64,000 nt of DNA from Antennarius striatus (lineage: Eukaryota; Chordata; Actinopteri; Lophiiformes; Antennariidae). Both the position numbers and the translations under genes were made by a program. The stretch covers positions 2,789,501 through 2,853,500 of the forward strand of contig NC_090794.1 in NCBI RefSeq assembly GCF_040054535.1, read 5' to 3'. A model generated the notes under the pieces. The model had not been told where the DNA came from. It did no database searches and saw only the letters and a list, made by a program, of their open reading frames with translations. This document shows, in pieces, positions 63,491-64,000 of this stretch (positions are counted from its first letter, which is position 1; each line of letters opens with the position of its first letter).

Positions 63491-64000
63491 GTTGACAACT
63501 TCAAGGTTATTTTATATAATGTTTTCTCATGGGCTGAACAGAACCCTCCATTAGAGTTTAATCTGAATGTGATGTTTTAATGTCACTGAAGTGCCTCTTA
63601 AACCCAAGATTTGAGCACCTCCCTCTAATAATACACTTTTTATGTGATGGCGCTAATGATTTTATTGCTAGTCGAAAAATAACCATCAGTTATCTATAAA
63701 TGTCCGCTGGGATTGGTCCAACCCCCCTGGGACCCCTAAGAATACCCGGTTATGGATGATGATGATGTCATTAATAGAACATATTTCCTGTCACAAAGTT
63801 GTAAAAACTAACATCTGGTGGAGTTTTTTCCCTGTCTGGCCAGGCTGCAGTTAAATTGCTTTAAATCTTTTCATTGTCATTGTTCAGTCTTTTAAAGATG
63901 TGACGGATTATTTATCAAGCTTTTTTTGTAAATACATTTATTTGATGTAATATCTTTTTATCGGGATTTTTTTGTGACTGACTGTTCAGTTAATTGACGG

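Overview
The window is nuclear genomic DNA of a vertebrate, almost certainly a ray-finned (teleost) fish. It holds spliced protein genes with GT..AG introns whose joined exons give near full-length vertebrate proteins. It also has very dense (CA)n/(GT)n microsatellites, fish-type LINE tails, a tRNA-derived SINE and small DNA transposons. The introns are short (cpsf2 coding span under 5 kb), which points to a compact, percomorph-like genome. No bacterial, phage, CRISPR or toxin system is present. I found no novel multi-gene system.

Layout. (1) 1-11.88 kb: gene-poor DNA with a LINE tail, a nested hAT-type element with a perfect 8-bp target duplication, and a compound microsatellite block at 10.7-11.4 kb. 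(2) 11.89-15.77 kb, plus strand: riox1 (NO66), a JmjC ribosomal oxygenase in 15 coding exons. (3) 16.03-17.03 kb, minus strand: ndufb1, a complex I subunit of 58 aa, tail-to-tail with riox1. (4) 17.80-22.48 kb, plus strand: cpsf2 (CPSF100), 14 coding exons, head-to-head with ndufb1. (5) 22.8-29.6 kb: microsatellite-rich intergenic DNA. (6) 29.70-49.90 kb, plus strand: slc24a4 (NCKX4), a K+-dependent Na+/Ca2+ exchanger in 17 coding exons, with a probable 2.7-kb 3' UTR. (7) 52.6-59.5 kb: intergenic DNA with no gene seen. (8) 60.64-61.58 kb, minus strand: tmem121, one coding exon. (9) 61.6-64 kb: GC-rich possible 5' region of tmem121, then a SINE.

The genes do not form a pathway; they are linked by position. 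The human counterparts of all five lie on chromosome 14q, and the block ndufb1-cpsf2-slc24a4 keeps the human order and orientation. Two differences from human stand out. A multi-exon riox1 sits beside ndufb1, whereas human RIOX1 is intronless and lies elsewhere on 14q. And tmem121 follows slc24a4 where human has RIN3.

All exon boundaries were read by eye from reading frame, GT/AG sites and family resemblance. Every junction listed keeps the frame open. Transcription starts, UTR limits and repeat-family names are inferred.
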